A stretch of 64,000 bases of DNA. It comes from Halorubrum salipaludis (GTDB lineage Archaea > Halobacteriota > Halobacteria > Halobacteriales > Haloferacaceae). Below the pieces are notes generated by a model. That model ran no database searches, had not been told where the DNA came from, and worked only from the letters and a program-made list of their open reading frames with translations. The DNA lies in the NCBI RefSeq assembly GCF_002286985.1, contig NZ_NSKC01000001.1, forward strand, positions 310,001-374,000. The letters are read 5' to 3'. Positions 36,678 to 44,935 of the stretch are shown here, in pieces. The translations under genes were made by a program, and so were the position numbers. The number at the start of each line of letters is the position of its first letter. Position 1 is the first letter of the stretch.

Positions 36678-38444
36678 ATGACGACCGGGATCGACGTGGC
36701 GGTGGCCGCGGTCCCGCTGCTTCTCGCCGGCGTGCTGCTGGTCGGGTTCCTCTGGCCGGCGACGCGAGCGATGCCGCTGGCGTGGGTCGCCGCGCTGGTG
36801 ATCGGGTACACCGCGTGGAGCATGCCGGTGAACTGGCTGGCCGCGGCGTCCGCGGTCGGCGTGATGACGGCGATCGAGATCCTCTGGATCGTCTTCGGTG
36901 CGCTCGTCCTCCTGTACACCCTGATGGAGGCCGGCGCGTTCGACCGGATCAACCGCGGGTTCGCGACGGTCAGCGACGACCGGCGCGTACAGATCGTGTT
37001 GATCGCCTTCTTCATGGCGACGTTCATCGAGGGGGCCGCCGGCTTCGGGACGCCCGCCGCCGTCGTGGCGCCGCTGCTCTTGGGGCTCGGCTTCCCGGCG
37101 CTCGCGGCGGTCGTCGCGGCGATCATCGGACACATTATCGCGGTCACGTACGGCGCGGTGGGGACGCCGATCGTGGTCGGGATCCAGAGCCCGTTGGAGG
37201 ACGTCGCGTTCACCCGCGACGCGATCGAGGCCGGCGGCATGACCGTCCAGGACTTCTCGGTCGAGGTGGCGGCGTGGGCCGCGACGTATCACGCGTTGGT
37301 CGGGTTCGTGATGCCGCTGTTCGCGGTCGGCATGGTCGTGTACTTCTTCGGCGACCCCGACGAGCGCTCGCTGGCGCCGGCCTGGGAGGTCGCGCCGCTG
37401 TGTATCGCCTCGGGGATCGCGTTCGCGGTCCCGTACTGGGTCTCGGCGTGGTACCTCACGGCCGAGTTCCCGGCGCTCATCGGCTCGATGGTCGGCGGCG
37501 CGATCATCCTGAGCATCCTGCGTGCGGGGTACCTCCTGCCCGACGAGGAGTGGGACTTCCCCGAGCGCGACCGCTGGGAGGACCACTGGGTCGGCTCGAT
37601 CGAGCCCGGGCAGTCGAACGGGTCGAACGCCGGCGGCGCGGAGAGCCGCGGCGGCGTCTCGCCGGAGACCGAGTCGACCGACCTCAGCGGCGGCGAGGAG
37701 ATGTCGCTCCTGAAGGCGTGGTCGCCGTACGTCCTGCTCGTGGTCCTGCTGGTCGTGACCCGCGCGGTCGGACCGATCTCCGATTTCATCAACCGCGACA
37801 TCTTCATCGTCAGCTGGAGCGACATCCTCGGGACCACGCTCGGCGGGAGCGTCGCGTGGATGAACGTGCCGGGCTTCTGGCTGCTCGTGAGCGCCGTGCT
37901 CGCGATCCCGATCTTCGGGATGTCCGGAAAAGAGGTCGGTGACGCCTGGAAGGAGGCCGGCCGGAAGATCGTCTCGCCGTTCATCGCCCTCGTCTTCGTC
38001 ATCGCCATGGTGCAGGTGATGCTCCAGTCCGGCGCGCATCCGGGCGCGCCCGAGGTCGGCAGCATGATCGTCCTGCTCGCGCAGACGACCGCCGACATCC
38101 TCGGCGTCGCCTACCCCGCGTTCGCCTCGCTGATCGGCGCGCTGGGCGCCGCGATGGCCGGTTCGAACACCGTCTCGAACATCACCTTCGGCGCGTTCCA
38201 GTTCGAGGCGGCGACGCAGCTCGGGCTCCCGCGGACGATCATCGTCGGCGCGCAGGCCGTCGGCGGCGCGATCGGGAACCTGGTCGCGATCCACAACCTC
38301 GTCGCCGCGCTGGCGACGGTGGGCCTCCTCGGACAGGAGGGGCGGGTGATGCGGCTCAACCTCATCCCGCTGCTGTACTACGCGACCGGCGTGGGACTGC
38401 TCTGCCTGCTGTTCAGCTACGTGCTGTTCCCCGGCGTGTTCTGA
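36678..38444 (+). CDS. lctP: L-lactate permease
   Basis: A 588-residue polytopic membrane protein of the lactate permease (LctP) family with some 12-13 hydrophobic helices. Diagnostic stretches are FFMATFIEGAAGFGTPAAVVAPLLLGLGFP and the late GSNTVSNITFGAFQFEAAT followed by GNLVAIHNLVAA. A hydrophilic loop with Ser/Gly-rich insertion lies around residues 285-345. It should import lactate or glycolate by proton symport. The large FAD/Fe-S dehydrogenase encoded convergently (38917-42018) is the logical first catabolic enzyme. Confidence 0.93.
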   Translation: MTTGIDVAVAAVPLLLAGVLLVGFLWPATRAMPLAWVAALVIGYTAWSMPVNWLAAASAVGVMTAIEILWIVFGALVLLYTLMEAGAFDRINRGFATVSDDRRVQIVLIAFFMATFIEGAAGFGTPAAVVAPLLLGLGFPALAAVVAAIIGHIIAVTYGAVGTPIVVGIQSPLEDVAFTRDAIEAGGMTVQDFSVEVAAWAATYHALVGFVMPLFAVGMVVYFFGDPDERSLAPAWEVAPLCIASGIAFAVPYWVSAWYLTAEFPALIGSMVGGAIILSILRAGYLLPDEEWDFPERDRWEDHWVGSIEPGQSNGSNAGGAESRGGVSPETESTDLSGGEEMSLLKAWSPYVLLVVLLVVTRAVGPISDFINRDIFIVSWSDILGTTLGGSVAWMNVPGFWLLVSAVLAIPIFGMSGKEVGDAWKEAGRKIVSPFIALVFVIAMVQVMLQSGAHPGAPEVGSMIVLLAQTTADILGVAYPAFASLIGALGAAMAGSNTVSNITFGAFQFEAATQLGLPRTIIVGAQAVGGAIGNLVAIHNLVAALATVGLLGQEGRVMRLNLIPLLYYATGVGLLCLLFSYVLFPGVF

Positions 38445-38473
38445 GCGCGGGAGCCGCACCGCTGCGCGGTCTC

Positions 38474-38480
38474 TTTATAA
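38474..38480 (+). promoter_or_regulatory. TATA-like box without an obvious gene
   Basis: TTTATAA lies 30 nt after the lctP stop. No convincing plus-strand coding frame follows before the dld 3' end. A transcript starting near 38505 would run antisense to the 40-residue frame at 38586-38708. Confidence 0.35.
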
Positions 38481-38585
38481 GCGTCGACGGCGACCGGCGA
38501 GCGGTGCGGCCGGTGGTCGGGGAACGGTGCGGTCGGCGGTGGGCGAGCGAATCGAATCGGCTACCGGTTCAAAAGTGAGCGTCGC

Positions 38586-38708
38586 TCAGGCGCGCAGCCA
38601 CGCCAGCAGGCGCGCGGCCGGGCTGGTCGTCGCCTCGAGGTCTTCGGGGCGCGGGGTGTCTTTCAGTCGCGCGGCGTCGTTTTCGAGGATCGTTTTGCTC
38701 TCTGCCAT
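38586..38708 (-). CDS. Putative 40-residue microprotein
   Basis: A 40-codon frame from ATG 38708: charged N-terminal half (MAESKTILENDAARLKDTPR) and a short hydrophobic C terminus (ARLLAWLRA). TTATCC at about 38732-38738 lies 26-27 nt upstream, fitting a leaderless start. It lies between the 3' ends of lctP and dld and reads in the dld direction. The codon choice is GC-rich like the neighbours. I know no family; coding status is an inference from promoter spacing. Confidence 0.45.
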   Translation of the reverse strand: MAESKTILENDAARLKDTPRPEDLEATTSPAARLLAWLRA

Positions 38709-38916
38709 AACAATGACTGATCGTGGCCATACGCGGATAAGCAGCTCGGAATCGTACCGTATCGTGGAGAATAGTTCATTATGCATCAATTATCTGTCCG
38801 CGACTTTCGTGAAGGTTCAGGCGCGGCTCCGCCTCCTTCGAGCGACCGGCGCGATCGACCCGGAACCCCCGCGTGGGTGACGGCGTCGTTCGCGTTGCGA
38901 GCGCCCGGGGGTCGGT

Positions 38917-41900
38917 TCAGTCGTCGGCGGCCGCCGGTCCGGTCGCCTCGGCGGCGCCCGCGTCGGCGACGTCGTCGGGGTCGGGGCCGGTCACGGCGCG
39001 GGCGACCTTCTCGATCGGGTGCGGGGGGTTCTCCGCGTCGGCGTCGCGGTCGCCGAGCTGGGAGCGGCAGGACGCGCCGGGCGCGGTGACGGTCTCCCCG
39101 TCGCTCTCGTCGACCTGATCGAAGAGGATCCGGCCGATCGCCTTCGAGAGGTCGTAGTGCTCCGACTCGTAGCCGAACGAGCCCGCCATCCCGCAACACG
39201 ACGAGTCCAGCGGGTCCACGTCGTAGCCGGCGCGCCGGAGCACGCCGACCGCGTGGTGGTCCTTCTTCGTCGCCTTCTGGTTGCAGTGGCCGTGGTAGGT
39301 GAGCGACTCCGCAGGCGCGTCGAACGCCAGCCGCTCGTCGACGCGGCCGGCGTCGAGGTACTCCAACACGCCGTACGCCGCCGCCGACACCGCCTCGACC
39401 TCCTCGCCGTCCAGCAGGTCGAGGTACTCGTCCTGGAACATCACCGCGTCCGACGGCTCGACGAAGACCACGGACTGGCCCTCGCGGACGCGCGGGGCGA
39501 GCCGCTCGACGTTGGTCGCCGCGCGCTCACGAGCGTCGTCCAGAAAGCCCGTCGAGAACGCCGCGCGGCCCGACGGTGCGAGGTCACCGGGAACCTCCAC
39601 GCGGACGTTCGCGGCCTCCAACACCTCGACCGCCGCTTTGCCGGCCTCCGGGTAGCTGTAGTTGGTGTAGGTGTCGGGGAACAGCGCGACCGTGTCGACC
39701 GCCTCCCCGGGGGCGACCGTCGACCCGCCGCGGGCCTCGAACCACTCCTCGAAGCTCTCCGAGCGGAACGTCGGCAGCTCCCGGTCGGGCGCGATCCCCG
39801 CGACCGCGTCCATCACCTTCCGGGCGCCCGGGATCTTCGTCGCCGCGTTCGACACCGGCGCGAACGCGCTCCCGAGCGCCGAGAACCGGTCGATGTCGCG
39901 GAAGATCCGCTCGCGGAGCCCCGCGCCCTCTTTCTCGTGGTGCTCGTGTTTCACCTCGGCCTTCAGCTTCGCGAGGTCGACGCCGGTCGGACAGTCGCTC
40001 TGACACCCCTTACAGCCCACACAGAGCCCGAGCACCTCCTCCTGGAAGCGGTCGGAGTGGATCTCGTCGTCGTCGAGCTCGCCGCTGATCGCGGCGCGGA
40101 GCATGTTCGCCCGGCCGCGCGTCGCCTGGATCTCCTCCTCCGAGGCGCGGTAGGTCGGACACATCACGCCCGAGTCGGTCTCTCGGCAGGTGCCACAGCC
40201 GTTACAGAGTTCGACGAGGTGTGAGAACCCGCCCTCATCTTCGAAGTCGAGTTCGGTCTGGGGTTCGATCGACTGGTACTGCGGTCCGTAGCGGAGGTTT
40301 TCGCGCATGTCCGTGTCGGCGGCGGTGTCCGGGTACCCCCGCTCGGCCGCGGTGTCGCCGTCGACGTACACCACCTTCCCGGGGTTCATCCGCCACTCGG
40401 GGTCGAACGTCGACTTCAGCTCTTGGAACGCGCCCCAGAGCGCCTCGCCGTACATCTTGGGGTTGAACTCGGTGCGCGCGAGGCCGTCGCCGTGCTCGCC
40501 CGAGAACGCGCCGTGGTGCTCGATCACGAGGTCGGTGACGTCGTCGGCGATCGAGTGCATCTTCTCGACGCCCTCCTCCTCTTTGAGCGACAGAATGGGA
40601 CGGATGTGGAGCGTTCCCGAGCCGGCGTGCGCGAAGTACGCCGCGGAGGTGTCGTGGGCGTCCAACACGTCCTCGAACTGGCCGACGTACTCGGCGAGCT
40701 CCTCGGGCGGGACGGTGGCGTCCTCGATGAACGGATACGGTTTCGGGTCGCCCCGCATGCTCATCAGGAGGGGAATGGCCGCCTTCCGGAGGTTCCAGAG
40801 GTCGGCCTGGGCCTCCGGGGTGTACGCCTCCAACACGTCGAAGGCGTCGCCCTCGTCGACGAAGTGGGCGTTCGTGTCCGCGATCGCGGCCTCGAAGTCG
40901 TCGACGAGCTCCGAGTCCCACTCCAGCATGAGCGCCGCCGTGGCCCGGTCCGGGATCGGCTCGGCGTACTGGGCGAACTCCTGGGAGTTCGCGGCGAGCG
41001 CGAACACCTCGTCGTCCATCAGCTCGACCGCGCTCACCGGGAACTCCAGGGCCTCCGGGACGGCCTTCATCGCGTCGACCAGCGAGTCGAACGTGTACAG
41101 CGCGAGCGCCGTCTCCTCGGGGCGGGTGACGAGCGACACCTCCGCCTCGACGATCGTGCCGAGCGTGCCCTCGGCGCCGACGAACAGCTTCGAGAGGTTG
41201 ATCACCTCCTCGCCGTCGTCGTTCTCGTAGATCACCTTGTGGAGGTTATAGCCCGACACGGAGCGCTTGAGGTTCGGGTACTTCTCGTCGATCTCGGCCT
41301 GGTTCTCCTCGACCAGCTTCCGGGCGGTCTCGTAGAGCGCGGCCTCCCGGTCGTCTCTGGAGACGATCTCCTCGTACTCCGGCGAGTCGAGGACGACCTC
41401 CCGAGTGTGGATCAGCGAGCCGTCTGCGAGGACGACTTTGAGTTCCTCGGTGTAGGCGTCGGTGATCCCGTACCGCACCGAGTGCGCGCCCGTGGAGTTG
41501 TTGCCGATGCCGCCGACGACGGTGGCCCGCGCGGAGGAGGCCGGGTCGGGCGCGAACTTGAGCCCGTCCTCGGCCAACCGGTCGTCGAGGTGGTCCTGGA
41601 CGACGCCGGGCTGGACCACCGCCCGGCGATCGTCGGGCCGGACCTCGACGATCTCGTCCATGTACGTCGAGAAGTCGAGGACGACACAGCCCGGGCCGAC
41701 GCTCTGCCCGGCCAGTGAGGAGCCGGTTCCGCGGGGGATGACGGGTACTTCGTGCTCGGCCGCGACCTCCATCGTGGCCTGCACGTCTTCGACCGACCGC
41801 GGGATCACGACCCCGGCCGGCCGCGCCTGATAGATGCTCCCGTCGGTGGCGTACAGCACCTGCGCGTACTCGTCGAACTGCACGTCGCCGGCGACGCGAT

Positions 41901-42018
41901 CACGGAGGTCCTCCGCCAGCGCCCGGTACGCGGGCACGTCCGGCCGGTCGTGGCCCAGCGCGGCCGCCGACGTGTCCGGGTCGGGCGTGTCACTCCCCTG
42001 CGTGGGCTCTGTTGCCAT
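38917..42018 (-). CDS. dld: FAD-linked oxidase with Fe-S C-terminal half (D-lactate/glycolate dehydrogenase type)
   Basis: A 1033-residue fusion. N-terminal half: FAD-binding PCMH domain (PRGTGSSLAGQSVGPG at 95-110, NNSTGAHSVRYG) and the FAD-oxidase C-terminal domain (YFAHAGSGTLHIRPIL, then HGAFSGEHGDG). C-terminal half: two 4Fe-4S motifs (CNGCGTCRETDSGVMCP and CVGCKGCQSDCP) and two CCG domains of heterodisulfide-reductase type (HGHCNQKATKK, SSCCGMAG). Such proteins oxidise D-lactate or glycolate and pass electrons to the respiratory chain. TTTTATT about 28 nt before ATG 42018 marks a leaderless start. Convergent with lctP. Confidence 0.9.
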   Translation of the reverse strand: MATEPTQGSDTPDPDTSAAALGHDRPDVPAYRALAEDLRDRVAGDVQFDEYAQVLYATDGSIYQARPAGVVIPRSVEDVQATMEVAAEHEVPVIPRGTGSSLAGQSVGPGCVVLDFSTYMDEIVEVRPDDRRAVVQPGVVQDHLDDRLAEDGLKFAPDPASSARATVVGGIGNNSTGAHSVRYGITDAYTEELKVVLADGSLIHTREVVLDSPEYEEIVSRDDREAALYETARKLVEENQAEIDEKYPNLKRSVSGYNLHKVIYENDDGEEVINLSKLFVGAEGTLGTIVEAEVSLVTRPEETALALYTFDSLVDAMKAVPEALEFPVSAVELMDDEVFALAANSQEFAQYAEPIPDRATAALMLEWDSELVDDFEAAIADTNAHFVDEGDAFDVLEAYTPEAQADLWNLRKAAIPLLMSMRGDPKPYPFIEDATVPPEELAEYVGQFEDVLDAHDTSAAYFAHAGSGTLHIRPILSLKEEEGVEKMHSIADDVTDLVIEHHGAFSGEHGDGLARTEFNPKMYGEALWGAFQELKSTFDPEWRMNPGKVVYVDGDTAAERGYPDTAADTDMRENLRYGPQYQSIEPQTELDFEDEGGFSHLVELCNGCGTCRETDSGVMCPTYRASEEEIQATRGRANMLRAAISGELDDDEIHSDRFQEEVLGLCVGCKGCQSDCPTGVDLAKLKAEVKHEHHEKEGAGLRERIFRDIDRFSALGSAFAPVSNAATKIPGARKVMDAVAGIAPDRELPTFRSESFEEWFEARGGSTVAPGEAVDTVALFPDTYTNYSYPEAGKAAVEVLEAANVRVEVPGDLAPSGRAAFSTGFLDDARERAATNVERLAPRVREGQSVVFVEPSDAVMFQDEYLDLLDGEEVEAVSAAAYGVLEYLDAGRVDERLAFDAPAESLTYHGHCNQKATKKDHHAVGVLRRAGYDVDPLDSSCCGMAGSFGYESEHYDLSKAIGRILFDQVDESDGETVTAPGASCRSQLGDRDADAENPPHPIEKVARAVTGPDPDDVADAGAAEATGPAAADD

Positions 42019-42125
42019 GACTTTACTCCGGGTCGAAAAGCGAATAAAACCTTTGTTAATGACAGTTCTCGGGCCGGTCGTCGCCGCTCGCCGGGATTTA
42101 TTGGGTCCGGGTGAGACTTCGGCGC

Positions 42126-42494
42126 ATGGAGATACTCCACACGTGTCTCAACGTCGAGGACGCCGACCGCACCGCAGACTGGTACGTCGAGCAGCTGGGA
42201 TTCGAGCGCTCGTGGGAGTTCACGACCGCCGACGGCGACACGCGCAACGTGTACGTCGCCGACGACGCCGGCGTCGAGTTCCAGCTGTCCGACACGGACG
42301 GCGAGGCGCCGAGCGCTGACGGCGACCGCTACGACCACATCGCCGTCGGCGTCGACGACGTGGACGCGACGTTCGAGGCGATCGACCACCACGGCGTCGT
42401 CAAAGAGCCGGGCGATCAGCCCGAGGCCGGGGCGCGAACCGCGTTCGTGAAGGACCCCGACGGGCACGCCGTCGAGCTGATCGAGCCGTTATAA
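42126..42494 (+). CDS. VOC (glyoxalase/lactoylglutathione lyase-like) protein
   Basis: A 122-residue protein made of two paired beta-alpha-beta-beta-beta modules. His5-region metal ligand is in MEILHTCLNVEDADRTADWY, a Glu in GVEFQLSD, the second His in DRYDHIAVGVDDVD, and the last Glu in DPDGHAVELIEPL, so all four glyoxalase I metal ligands appear present. Substrate is open; methylglyoxal-derived or other. Leaderless start: ATTTATT at 42096-42102 is 27 nt before ATG 42126. Divergent from dld, which fits lactate/methylglyoxal metabolism but does not prove it. Confidence 0.82.
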   Translation: MEILHTCLNVEDADRTADWYVEQLGFERSWEFTTADGDTRNVYVADDAGVEFQLSDTDGEAPSADGDRYDHIAVGVDDVDATFEAIDHHGVVKEPGDQPEAGARTAFVKDPDGHAVELIEPL

Positions 42495-42555
42495 ATGGAA
42501 CAAACGAGCTGCGAGGGATTTCGGGAGTACGTGAATCATTACGATGGGTCGGTCG

Positions 42556-42598
42556 TTTATAAGTAGAATTGTGGTGTTGCTGGTGGCTATTTATAAGT
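42556..42598 (+). promoter_or_regulatory. Two identical TATA boxes in a convergent intergenic region
   Basis: TTTATAAGT occurs at 42556-42564 and again at 42590-42598, 34 nt apart. The flanking genes point at each other, so neither needs a promoter here. The second box predicts a start at about 42618-42622, just before the left arm of the inverted repeat at 42625. Confidence 0.5.
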
Positions 42599-42624
42599 GA
42601 TCGACGATGTTGCGGTGAAGAGCT

Positions 42625-42858
42625 TCAAAGCCCCAGTCGCTGTGGGCGGCGCACGCTCGCTGTCGTTCGAAAGGCGCGAAGCGCCTTTCGTGATGTCGTC
42701 AGAACGCTTTGCGTTCTGACTGCTAGCCAGAAATCGGTGATTTCTGGCGATGACGAGAGAGATTTGCTCTCTCGAACCACGCGCTTCAGTCGGTCGCTAG
42801 CGTCCCCTCCTTCCAGTGCTTCCGTCGCCTGCGCCGCCCACAGCGACTGCCCCTTTGA
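42625..42858. repeat. Four tandem perfect hairpins enclosed by a 29-bp inverted repeat (possible structured ncRNA or mobile element)
   Basis: Outer arms 42625-42653 and 42830-42858 are inverted copies with one 3-bp mismatch block; the inner 20 bp pair perfectly (CAGTCGCTGTGGGCGGCGCA against its complement). Inside are four hairpins: 42668-42690 (stem CGAAAGGCGC, loop GAA), 42698-42720 (stem GTCAGAACGC, loop TTT), 42726-42748 (stem GCCAGAAATC, loop GGT) and 42754-42774 (stem CGAGAGAG, loop ATTTG). Their centres are 27-30 nt apart and their stems are unrelated. No protein frame fits. The block lies between convergent 3' ends with its own TATA boxes, so a folded RNA of about 240 nt is my preferred reading; a transposable palindromic element is the alternative. 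Confidence 0.65.
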
Positions 42859-42912
42859 GTCCCACCCAACCGCAGACCACAGCCTCACGCCTCCCCAGCC
42901 TCGCCGCTCGCT

Positions 42913-42996
42913 CGGGGCTCCCTTCGGTCGCCCCGTCGCGTCGCGGCGTCCCTCGCGCGTGCTCCTCGGCCGCGAAGCGGCCTCGGAGGCACGCGC
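42913..42996. repeat. Further GC-rich hairpins right of the hairpin array
   Basis: CGGGGC (42913-42918) pairs with GCCCCG (42930-42935). A long hairpin spans 42955-42996: arm GCGCGTGC TCC, a 2-nt internal loop, GGCCGC, a GAA loop, then the complement with one bulge. It uses the same GAA loop as the first hairpin of the array. The remainder of 42495-43176 shows no gene; GTTTATAAAC (43007-43016) and TTTAAATAC (43041-43049) are additional TATA-like sites. Confidence 0.5.
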
Positions 42997-43176
42997 CACC
43001 GCACCGGTTTATAAACGGTTGTCGCCGTCGGTCACGCCTGTTTAAATACTCTATCACCACCGCCGATCTGCAACACCCACACCCCCTCTCGTTCAGAGCA
43101 CTCCCGTTCCAAGGCGCGGTCGACGGTAAAAAGTCGGTGTGTCGAAGGGATTCGAGTCGAGCGCTCGACTGGCCGA

Positions 43177-44088
43177 CTACAGGATGCCGGCGGCCTCGGC
43201 GGTCTCGACGATGTCCTGGGCCATCTTGTTGGTGGCCTCGTCGACCATCTGGCCGTCGACGCTCACGGCGCCTTTGCCCTCCTCCATCGCTTCGGCGTAG
43301 GCGTCGACGATGCGCTTGGCGCGCTCGGCGGTCTCCGGGTCGGGGGCGAAGACCTCGTTACCGATCTCGATCTGCGAGGGGTGGATCGCCCACTTGCCGT
43401 CGCAGCCGATCATGTTGGCGTTCTCGGCGGACTCGCGGAACCCTTCGGGGTCCTCGATGTCGGCGTAGGGGCCGTCGAGACACGGGAGCCCGGCCGACTT
43501 CGCCGCGGAGTTACACTCTGAGAGGGCGTGGTGCCAGTAGTGGCCCGGATACTCGGGGAACTGGCCGATGTCGAGGCCGGGCGTGCCCATCGCCGCGGAG
43601 TAGTCGCCCGGACCGAAGATGATCGACGAGAGCCGGTCGGAGGCGTGCGCGATGTCGTGGACGTTGTGGATCCCCTCGCCGTCCTCGATCTGGGGTTCGA
43701 GGCCGATGGCGCCGACCTCCAACCCGTTGTTCTCCTCGACCTGCGCGAGCAGGTTCTCGACCGTGTGCACGTCGCTGGCGGACTTGACCTTCGGAACGAT
43801 GATGTCGTCGATGAACTCGCCGGCCTCGCCGACGACCGTGATCAGGTCGTCGTACCACCACTTCGTGTCGATCCCGTTCATCCGGAAGCTGAGGACCTTG
43901 TCGCTCCAGTCCTCCTCGCGGGCGGCCTTGATCAGGGGTTCGCGCGCGTCCGGCTTCGCGTTCGGCGCCACCGAGTCCTCCAAGTCGAGGAACACCTCGT
44001 CGGCGTCGCTGTCGGCCGCCGAGTGCATCATCTTCTCGTCGCTCGCCGGCGTCGCCAACTGCGTCCGCCGCAGTGTAACGTCTGACAT
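43177..44088 (-). CDS. HpcH/HpaI-family CitE-like lyase (malyl-CoA type)
   Basis: A 303-residue TIM-barrel protein of the citrate lyase beta/malyl-CoA lyase group. Features are RTQLATPASDEKMMHSAADSDADEVFLDLEDSV with its acidic metal ligands, VLSFRMNGID, IGLEPQIEDGEGIHNV (catalytic Glu region), IIFGPGDYSAAMG and GKWAIHPSQI. In haloarchaea relatives act on malyl-CoA or methylmalyl-CoA in acetate or propionate assimilation; the reaction here is not settled by sequence. I chose ATG 44088; another ATG at 44103 adds five residues. TCTTTATC at 44117-44124 is the probable TATA. Confidence 0.87.
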   Translation of the reverse strand: MSDVTLRRTQLATPASDEKMMHSAADSDADEVFLDLEDSVAPNAKPDAREPLIKAAREEDWSDKVLSFRMNGIDTKWWYDDLITVVGEAGEFIDDIIVPKVKSASDVHTVENLLAQVEENNGLEVGAIGLEPQIEDGEGIHNVHDIAHASDRLSSIIFGPGDYSAAMGTPGLDIGQFPEYPGHYWHHALSECNSAAKSAGLPCLDGPYADIEDPEGFRESAENANMIGCDGKWAIHPSQIEIGNEVFAPDPETAERAKRIVDAYAEAMEEGKGAVSVDGQMVDEATNKMAQDIVETAEAAGIL

Positions 44089-44202
44089 GTACGAGTCTAT
44101 CATGCTTATCCCTGAAGATAAAGATACCTTACGCGGGGGTATTTTCTCTGAGTCGGAATCGAGTAAACGCGAACCGAGAGCGGGCGCGTTTCGCCCCCGC
44201 GT

Positions 44203-44457
44203 TCAGCGGTCCACGCGCCGGACCGCGGCCACGACGAGCAGCGCGAGCAGGAGGGCCCCGACCACTGCGCCGATCGACGTGATCATGACACCGTCGACCA
44301 ATTGGCCGTCGGTCAGGATTGCTTGCCCGGAGGACGCCGAAGGCGTGGAGGCCAGCTCATCCTGTGCCGCCGCGCCGTCGACAACTCCGCCGGCGGCGAC
44401 GGCCGTTGCCACTAACACGATCAGCGTGGCCATTCCAAGCACGTGTTTGATGTTCAT
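44203..44457 (-). CDS. Small secreted or membrane-anchored protein
   Basis: An 84-residue protein: Sec-type signal (MNIKHVLGMATLIVLVATAVAAG, likely cut near AAAQDE), a short extracellular loop rich in Ser, Ala and Gly, and a C-terminal TM helix (GAVVGALLLALLVVAAVRRV) ending in basic residues. This topology resembles small envelope proteins. No family recognised. It is followed on the minus strand by the CitE-like gene about 115 nt away. Confidence 0.6.
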   Translation of the reverse strand: MNIKHVLGMATLIVLVATAVAAGGVVDGAAAQDELASTPSASSGQAILTDGQLVDGVMITSIGAVVGALLLALLVVAAVRRVDR

Positions 44458-44684
44458 GAGGTCGCTGTGTCTGTGAAATCGTTTTTGTTTCTACGTCGGA
44501 ATATGATCACAAGCTCCGGGACCGTTGTAGTATTGTGTCCACTGAAAACGGATCGACCCCTCACAGAACTATTCAGGTAGTTCCTGAAACAATCATAGAG
44601 ACTCCGCTACGCGAGCCTACGGAGGTTCTGAACCCACATTTTGAAAAACTGTCGGGGTTCGAGGCGGAGCCGTCTCCGGGCGCG

Positions 44685-44861
44685 TCAGTCGTCGGCCGGG
44701 GTCCGCGGTTCGGCGGGAGGTTCGCGCTCCTCGGGTCCGTTCCCCCGGTCGTCGACGGCCTCGGCGTCGGGCGTCTCGTCGAGCCGTTCGTCCGCCTCCT
44801 CGGACCGGTGGCGCCGTCGGATCGCCTCGATCGAACGCGCCTCTGTGTAGTGGTGGCACAT
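44685..44861 (-). CDS. Small acidic MCHHY-type haloarchaeal protein
   Basis: A 58-residue protein from ATG 44861 beginning MCHHYTEARS, then a basic-acidic helix and an acidic Pro-rich tail ending TPADD. From memory, short haloarchaeal proteins starting MCHHY and ending in an acidic ADD are widespread; the Cys-His-His start could bind a metal. A TTATCA box at about 44888-44893 is 29 nt upstream, as for leaderless genes. The remaining 44458-44684 shows nothing. Function unknown. Confidence 0.62.
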   Translation of the reverse strand: MCHHYTEARSIEAIRRRHRSEEADERLDETPDAEAVDDRGNGPEEREPPAEPRTPADD

Positions 44862-44935
44862 GACAACAGTTAGCACGGAGTGTCGACTGATAAGCATTGC
44901 GCCGATATCGGAGGGAGGACGGCCGCAGAGCGGGG

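Noticed and set aside
42668-42774. CRISPR array
   Set aside because: Regular spacing of 27-30 nt is suggestive, but the units differ in sequence; it is the hairpin structure that repeats, not a direct repeat. No cas genes are near.
44573-44866. 97-codon minus-strand frame overlapping the MCHHY gene
   Set aside because: Its Thr/Arg/Ser/Pro-rich sequence lacks structure, and the other frame has the recurrent MCHHY start.
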